DNA from: Hymenobacter rubidus
Lineage (GTDB): Bacteria > Bacteroidota > Bacteroidia > Cytophagales > Hymenobacteraceae
Assembly (NCBI RefSeq): GCF_016734815.1
Contig: NZ_JAERQF010000010.1
Span: 1-64,000, forward strand
Reading direction: 5' to 3'
Length of the DNA: 64,000 nucleotides
Part shown: positions 60,001-64,000 of the stretch, one piece after another
Layout: every line of letters begins with the position of its first letter
How positions within the stretch are numbered: position 1 is the stretch's first letter
Notes under the pieces: model-generated
Databases searched by the model: none
What the model was told of the DNA's origin: nothing
What the model saw: only the letters and a program-made list of their open reading frames with translations
Translations under genes and position numbers: made by a program

Positions 60001-61496
60001 CCGCCGAGCTTGCCTTCGGTGCCCACTTCCTGGGCCACGCGGGTTACCTCGCCGGCAAACAGGTTGAGCGAGTCCACCATCTGGTTCAGGTTCTGCTTTA
60101 GCTGCAGGAATTCGCCTTTTACATCGACGGTCACCGTCTGGGTCAGGTCGCCTTTGGCTACGGCCGTGGCCACGTTGGCAATGTCTCGTACCTGGCTGGT
60201 GAGGTTACTAGCCATGTAGTTCACATTGTCGGTCAGGTCTTTCCATACACCGGCCACGTTGGGCACCACAGCCTGACCACCGAGGCGGCCTTCGGTGCCT
60301 ACTTCCTGGGCCACACGAGTTACCTCGCCGGCAAACAGGTTGAGCGAGTCCACCATCTGGTTCAGGTTCTGCTTCAGCTGAAGCAGCTCGCCTTTTACGT
60401 CAACGGTTACTTTTTGCGACAAGTCGCCTTTAGCAACCGCAGTCGCCACGTTGGCAATATCCCGTACCTGAGAAGTCAGGTTCGAGGCCATGTTATTTAC
60501 GTTGTCGGTCAGGTCCTTCCACACGCCGGCCACGTTGGGCACGCTGGCCTGGCCGCCGAGCTTGCCTTCGGTGCCCACTTCCTGGGCCACGCGGGTTACC
60601 TCGCCGGCAAACAGGTTGAGCGAGTCCACCATCTGGTTCAGGTTCTGCTTCAGCTGCAAAAACTCCCCTTTTACGTCTACCGTGATTTTCTGCGAAAGGT
60701 CGCCTTTGGCTACGGCCGTGGCCACGTTGGCAATGTCCCGCACCTGCACGGTGAGGTTCGAGGCCATGTTGTTTACGTTGTCGGTCAGGTCTTTCCAGAT
60801 GCCGCCTACGTTCGGTACCGATGCCTGGCCGCCCAGTTTGCCTTCGGTGCCCACTTCCTGCGCCACACGAGTTACCTCGCCGGCGAAGATGTTGAGGTTG
60901 TCAATGGTTTTGTTGATGGTTTCGGCCATCAGCTTGAAGTCGCCCGAAACCGGAATCTGGAAGCTTTCGTCCAAGTTGCCGCGGCTGATGTTCTTCAATA
61001 CCTTGCCTACTTCCAATACCGGTACGGCAATGCTGTCCACGAGGCCGTTGATGTTGTTCACCATGTCGCGCCAGAAGCCGGCGGCACCGTCCGAAGAGGC
61101 GCGGGCTTTGAGGTTGCCCTCCACACCGGCCACTTTCGAGATGCGCGACACCTCGCCCCCTACCCCGGCAATCATGTCCACCATCGAGTTGTAGGCCTCG
61201 GCGATTTCAGCGAAGATGTCGTCGTTCTGCTTGGTCAGCCGCACCGATACGTCACCCTTCTTAAAGGCGTCGAGGGCGAAGAGCACGCGGTTGAGTTGGT
61301 CGTTGACGTAGCCGGGGTCCTGGGTATCGATGGAGCCGCGCGAATTGCCTTTCTTGCGGGTTAGGTCGTTATTGGTGCGAACAACATCGAGAGGCGACAC
61401 CGCGCCAGAATCCGGCGTTCCACCGGTATCCATATCCGAGGTAGCGTCGGTGGAGGTCCGACCGGGCTTAGATTGCGGATTCTTGGGAGAAGCCAT
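57084..61496 (-). CDS. Poly-HAMP methyl-accepting chemotaxis protein
   Basis: The 1470-residue receptor has no obvious transmembrane helix or periplasmic domain, so it should be cytoplasmic. Residues about 65-1040 are ten tandem 92-residue repeats. Markers recur at 124, 216, 308, 400, 492, 584, 676, 768, 860 and 952; eight inner copies read G-T-E-G-x-L-G-G-Q and the two outer ones G-V-E-G. Each unit has [14 protein letters not shown] and [17 protein letters not shown], the shape of HAMP plus HAMP-like linkers in Nik1-type proteins. The MCP signalling hairpin (about 1040-1330) has [18 protein letters not shown] basic, Pro/Arg/Ala-rich tail ends it. It heads the che operon. Confidence 0.92.
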   Translation of the reverse strand: MASPKNPQSKPGRTSTDATSDMDTGGTPDSGAVSPLDVVRTNNDLTRKKGNSRGSIDTQDPGYVNDQLNRVLFALDAFKKGDVSVRLTKQNDDIFAEIAEAYNSMVDMIAGVGGEVSRISKVAGVEGNLKARASSDGAAGFWRDMVNNINGLVDSIAVPVLEVGKVLKNISRGNLDESFQIPVSGDFKLMAETINKTIDNLNIFAGEVTRVAQEVGTEGKLGGQASVPNVGGIWKDLTDNVNNMASNLTVQVRDIANVATAVAKGDLSQKITVDVKGEFLQLKQNLNQMVDSLNLFAGEVTRVAQEVGTEGKLGGQASVPNVAGVWKDLTDNVNNMASNLTSQVRDIANVATAVAKGDLSQKVTVDVKGELLQLKQNLNQMVDSLNLFAGEVTRVAQEVGTEGRLGGQAVVPNVAGVWKDLTDNVNYMASNLTSQVRDIANVATAVAKGDLTQTVTVDVKGEFLQLKQNLNQMVDSLNLFAGEVTRVAQEVGTEGKLGGQASVPNVAGVWKALTDNVNDMAAALTSQVRDIANVATAVARGDLSQKMTVNVKGEILELKNILNQMVDSLNIFGDEVTRVAREVGTEGKLGGQAVVPRVGGTWKELTDNVNTMASNLTSQVRDIANVATAVSKGDLSQKITVDVKGELLDLKDNLNQMVDSLNIFAGEVTRVAREVGTEGILGGQANVPKVSGTWKDLTDNVNTMASNLTSQMRDIANVATAVAKGDLSQKITVNVRGELLQLKENLNEMVDSLNTFGDEVTRVAREVGTEGKLGGQAKVPNVRGTWKDLTDNVNTMASNLTSQVRDIANVATAVSRGDLTQKVTVDVNGELLDLKDNLNRMVDSLNIFAGEVTRVAQEVGTEGKLGGQAAVPNVAGTWKDLTDNVNYMASNLTTQVRGIVKVVTAVSKGDLTQKLTLQAKGEVAELADTINRMVDDLNRLASEVSRVAKVAGVEGKLTERATVGGVSGSWKELVDTLNALIESIASPVLEVSRVVRAISEGDLTQRVEVPTTGDILAMANALNLAVENLNELLGEINESSQIVGTSSEEMAGKGQEMSRVTVDVALAMQQMAEGAQNQALKTDQAFKLIEEIMQATKETANKADVVNKSAILGEQTSQLGLKTVAEVVKNMEEISSAASQTSRTIEVLSTRSQEISKSLGVITDIASQTNLLALNAAIEAARAGEAGRGFAVVAEEIRKLAEGSRKSANEIATLVEDVKKDTTSAATAISTMENRVLKGKNATFEASSAFKNIATSSGETLRTSRDILTATEVQKTSIGDVVKYVEEVVAIAEQTATGTQQVAGTAKQLSTAMQELTTSSQRLTDIADDLQAGLETFQLSSYEPEPEPLPVRRPLTRDNYRTREPYVATPTPQSGMAARRAQRQGEVAAAENARQGATNRRSTRSEPAASPATAPAVVRRERTARIAAAATPEPRSTARPTKKAAPSENGSSPQNGQAAKGGAKSKAKTK
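58760..60890 (-). repeat. Tandem 276-base repeats encoding poly-HAMP units
   Basis: The inner eight units are 276 bases long and similar at the DNA level. The best pair, 59965-60098 and 60517-60650, is identical over 134 bases and two units apart. This degree of identity in coding sequence points to recent duplication or gene conversion, and the array could change in copy number. Confidence 0.85.
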
Positions 61497-61570
61497 ATAA
61501 GAATGATTGGGAACGGATGGGAAGGGAATCGGATTGGAGGACGAATGTACGGGGCTTCGTCGCGAATAAG

Positions 61571-61578
61571 CAAAGGTA
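61571..61578 (-). promoter_or_regulatory. Probable promoter of the chemosensory operon
   Basis: Read on the minus strand it is TACCTTTG with a TTG trinucleotide 16 bases upstream. It is 75 bases from the receptor ATG, predicting a leader of about 68 nt. Confidence 0.45.
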
Positions 61579-61785
61579 TTGGCGGCGCATGAGGCAATAA
61601 TGAGGACGTGAACTCTGCTGGGGGATTATTCTGTTGACGGGCTCAGGTTGCGGCCAGATTCTTGCGGCTTGCGCCAACGCTGAGAATTATCCGGCATCTT
61701 TGCGCCCTGTTTAACTTTTCAGCCCGGCTGGCCGTTTCACCACCCACTACCCCTTTCAGCTTGCCGTCACCCCTTAATCGCCCAC

Positions 61786-64000
61786 ATGGTCAAGAATTTA
61801 GTTATCGTCGAGTCGCCGGCCAAGGCCAAAACCATTGAAGGCTACCTCGGCCAGGATTTCGTGGTGCGCTCCAGCTACGGCCATGTGCGGGACCTGCCAA
61901 AAGACAACAACGCCATTGACATTGCCAATGGTTTCAAGCCGACGTACGTGGTTTCGGCCGATAAACGCGAGCTTATTGCCCAGCTCAAAAAACTTTCGAA
62001 AGAAGCCGAAACCGTCTGGTTGGCGAGTGACGACGACCGCGAGGGTGAAGCCATCAGCTGGCACCTGGCCGAAACCCTGAACCTGCCCGACGCCAAAACG
62101 CGCCGCATCGTATTCCGCGAAATCACCAAAAATGCCATCTTGGGAGCCATTGCCAACCCGCGGCAGGTGAACCAGGATTTGGTGAATGCCCAGCAGGCCC
62201 GCCGGGTGCTCGACCGCCTCGTAGGCTTCGAGCTGAGCCCCGTACTCTGGAAAAAAGTGAAGCCCGGCCTCTCGGCCGGCCGCGTGCAGAGCGTGGCCGT
62301 GCGGCTGGTGGTGGAGCGGGAGCGCGAAGTAGCCAGCTTTCTGAGTGCCAGCGCCTACCGGGTAGTGGCACGTTTCGATGCCGGCCGCGGTGCCGTGCTG
62401 GAAGCCGAGCTGCCGACCCGCTACAAAACCCGCGCCGATGCCGAAGCTTTTTTGGAGCGGTGCGTGGGCGCTACGTATCAGATTGAAAGCCTGGACAAGA
62501 AGCCGGGCAAGCGCAGCCCCGCCGCACCGTTCACCACGTCTACGCTGCAACAGGAAGCCTCGCGCAAGCTGGGCTTTTCGGTGGCGCAGACGATGAGTGT
62601 GGCTCAGAAGCTGTACGAAGCTGGTAAAATCAGCTACATGCGGACGGACTCGGTGAACCTGTCGCAGGAGGCACTGGCGGGTGCGCAAGCCGCCATTACG
62701 GCTGCTTACGGCGCCGAGTACCATCAAATCCGCACCTTTAAGACGAAATCCGCCTCGGCCCAGGAGGCCCACGAAGCCATTCGCCCTACCGATTTTGGGG
62801 CGGTGAAAGCGGGTTCCGATGCGTCGGAACAGCGGTTGTACGACCTGATTCGGAAGCGGGCCATGGCCTCGCAAATGGCAGAGGCCGTGATTGAGCGCAC
62901 CACGGCCGTGATTGGCATCAGCACGCAGCCGGGCGTTACGCTGTCGGCCACGGGCGAGGTCATCACGTTTGAGGGCTTTCTGAAAGTGTATGCCGAGAGC
63001 AAGGACGACGAGGACGAAGACGATGCAAAAGACGGCGAATCGAGCTTCTCGCGCGGCCTGCCGCCGCTGAGCGTGGGCCAGAATTTGCCCTTGCAGCGGC
63101 TGAACGCCACAGAGCGATTCTCGGCGCCGCCGGCCCGCTACACGGAAGCTTCACTGGTGAAGAAGCTGGAGGAAATGGGCATCGGCCGGCCTTCGACCTA
63201 CGCCCCAACCATCAGCACCGTGCAGAAGCGCGGCTATGTGGAGAAGGACACCCGCGAGGGCAAAGAACGTAAGTTCCACGTGCTGACGCTGGACGGCAAT
63301 GTTGTGCAAACCGAGGTTAAAACCGAGAACTACGGGGCGGAGAAAGCGAAGCTGTTCCCGACGGATACGGCCATGGTGGTCAATGACTTCCTGGTGGCGC
63401 ACTTCCCGGTGATTGTGGACTACCAGTTCACGGCTAAGGTGGAGGACGAGTTCGACCAGATTGCCAATGGCCACGAAAACTGGACGCAGATGCTGACCGG
63501 CTTCTACGACAAGTTCCACGCAACCATTGAGGCGGGGCAGGACATTGAGCGCAACACCTTGGGCAGCACCCGCGAAATCGGGGTGCATCCGGAAACAGGC
63601 GAGAAAATCACGGCCCGTCTGGGCCGCTACGGCCCTTACGTGGCGCTGGGCGACACCACCGACCCAGAGGTGAAACCCGCCTATGCCAACCTGCGCAAAG
63701 GTCAGTTCATCGAGAGCATTACGCTGGAAGAGGCACTGGATTTGTTTAAGCTGCCGCGCGTAGTGGGCGAGTTTGAGGGCAAGGACATGACGGCCAACCT
63801 CGGCCGCTTTGGTCCCTATATCCGCCACGACAGCAAGTTCTACTCGCTCACCAAGGAGCAGGACCCGCACACCATCAACGCCGAAGAAGGTGTGGCCCTG
63901 ATTGAGAACAAGCGCAAAACCGACGCGGAGCGCCTCATCAAGTCGTTCCCCGAAAACCCGGACATTCAGGTGCTGAACGGCCGGTTCGGGCCGTACATCG
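61786..64000 (+). CDS. topA: DNA topoisomerase I (3' end beyond window)
   Basis: The type IA topoisomerase relaxes negative supercoils. Reading from ATG 61786 the Toprim domain has I-V-E-S-P-A-K-A-K-T-I-E (about 7-18) and S-D-D-D-R-E-G-E (about 87). The catalytic Tyr284 is in I-S-Y-M-R-T-D-S. The G-I-G-R-P-S-T-Y-A motif and C-terminal repeats with G-R-F-G-P-Y-I follow. The frame is open to the last base (about 738 codons visible), so only the C-terminal end is cut off by the window edge. The promoter is unclear; CATCTTTG at 61695-61702 is a weak candidate. Confidence 0.96.
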   Translation, partial: MVKNLVIVESPAKAKTIEGYLGQDFVVRSSYGHVRDLPKDNNAIDIANGFKPTYVVSADKRELIAQLKKLSKEAETVWLASDDDREGEAISWHLAETLNLPDAKTRRIVFREITKNAILGAIANPRQVNQDLVNAQQARRVLDRLVGFELSPVLWKKVKPGLSAGRVQSVAVRLVVEREREVASFLSASAYRVVARFDAGRGAVLEAELPTRYKTRADAEAFLERCVGATYQIESLDKKPGKRSPAAPFTTSTLQQEASRKLGFSVAQTMSVAQKLYEAGKISYMRTDSVNLSQEALAGAQAAITAAYGAEYHQIRTFKTKSASAQEAHEAIRPTDFGAVKAGSDASEQRLYDLIRKRAMASQMAEAVIERTTAVIGISTQPGVTLSATGEVITFEGFLKVYAESKDDEDEDDAKDGESSFSRGLPPLSVGQNLPLQRLNATERFSAPPARYTEASLVKKLEEMGIGRPSTYAPTISTVQKRGYVEKDTREGKERKFHVLTLDGNVVQTEVKTENYGAEKAKLFPTDTAMVVNDFLVAHFPVIVDYQFTAKVEDEFDQIANGHENWTQMLTGFYDKFHATIEAGQDIERNTLGSTREIGVHPETGEKITARLGRYGPYVALGDTTDPEVKPAYANLRKGQFIESITLEEALDLFKLPRVVGEFEGKDMTANLGRFGPYIRHDSKFYSLTKEQDPHTINAEEGVALIENKRKTDAERLIKSFPENPDIQVLNGRFGPYI

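Noticed and set aside
58760..60890. CRISPR array suspected from regular repeats
   Set aside because: The 276-base period lies in one reading frame and codes for HAMP-type units; there are no short repeat-spacer units or cas genes.
61798..62874. A 358-codon minus-strand frame opposite topA
   Set aside because: topA on the plus strand has the Toprim and active-site motifs and an unbroken frame, so the opposite frame is a shadow.

Overview
The window is a G+C-rich chromosomal segment from a member of the Bacteroidota, most likely a Hymenobacter-like bacterium (Cytophagales). The evidence is Bacteroidota-restricted families (DUF4290, DUF5606, DUF2851 and DUF3109 proteins; PorT- and PorE-like type IX secretion components; a T9SS C-terminal sorting domain in a pseudogene), promoter elements of the TAnnTTTG type, weak or absent Shine-Dalgarno sequences, and demethylmenaquinone methyltransferase. 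I see no rRNA, tRNA, CRISPR array, prophage or intact insertion sequence. Most of the window is housekeeping core genome.

Layout. 0-3.3 kb: three small exported proteins, a 2-oxoacid dehydrogenase E2 subunit and a small membrane protein. 3.3-7.1 kb: a RES/Xre toxin-antitoxin pair and valS. 7.4-9.7 kb: a nitrilase-fold amidase followed by a PP-loop sugar amidotransferase. 9.8-11.8 kb: a dicluster ferredoxin divergent from a LuxC-like acyl-CoA reductase and a small conserved protein. 11.9-18.2 kb: nucleoside phosphorylase, trhO, a PglD/NeuD-like acyltransferase, a polytopic membrane protein overlapping a DUF2851 gene, and lolA. 18.4-25.8 kb: ftsK, xerD, aroQ, a class V aminotransferase, rnhA and trmN6. 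25.8-27.4 kb: a decayed fibronectin-III/T9SS-cargo pseudogene and a small gene with an apparently compensated frameshift. 27.5-35.2 kb: saccharopine dehydrogenase-like protein, cytidine deaminase, esterase, SDR, then porT-ubiE and a PorE-like OmpA protein. 35.6-53.4 kb: engB, TonB-like protein, DUF5606, fbp, aspartate kinase, enoyl-CoA hydratase, peroxiredoxin, kdtA-rsgA, fasciclin lipoprotein, cyclophilin, DoxX-like protein, DUF3109, a UvrD/PcrA helicase, DUF4290, murA, a small membrane protein and an agmatinase-like enzyme. 53.6-61.5 kb: a five-gene chemosensory operon (poly-HAMP MCP, CheW, CheY, CheA, CheC). 61.8 kb to the end: topA, cut by the window edge.

Two kinds of signal are not explained by ordinary genes. 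First, intergenic spacers are full of long, near-perfect inverted repeats of at least five unrelated sequence families (about 19 elements), of which the largest has nine copies with shared loops, like mobile REP/MITE-type elements. Second, the chemosensory receptor has no evident membrane segment and carries ten 92-residue HAMP-type repeats, in a cluster that has the phosphatase CheC but no CheR or CheB. Also notable are a 1.4 kb stretch in which four short tandem duplications shift reading frames, and a possible nitrilase plus PP-loop amidotransferase partnership.
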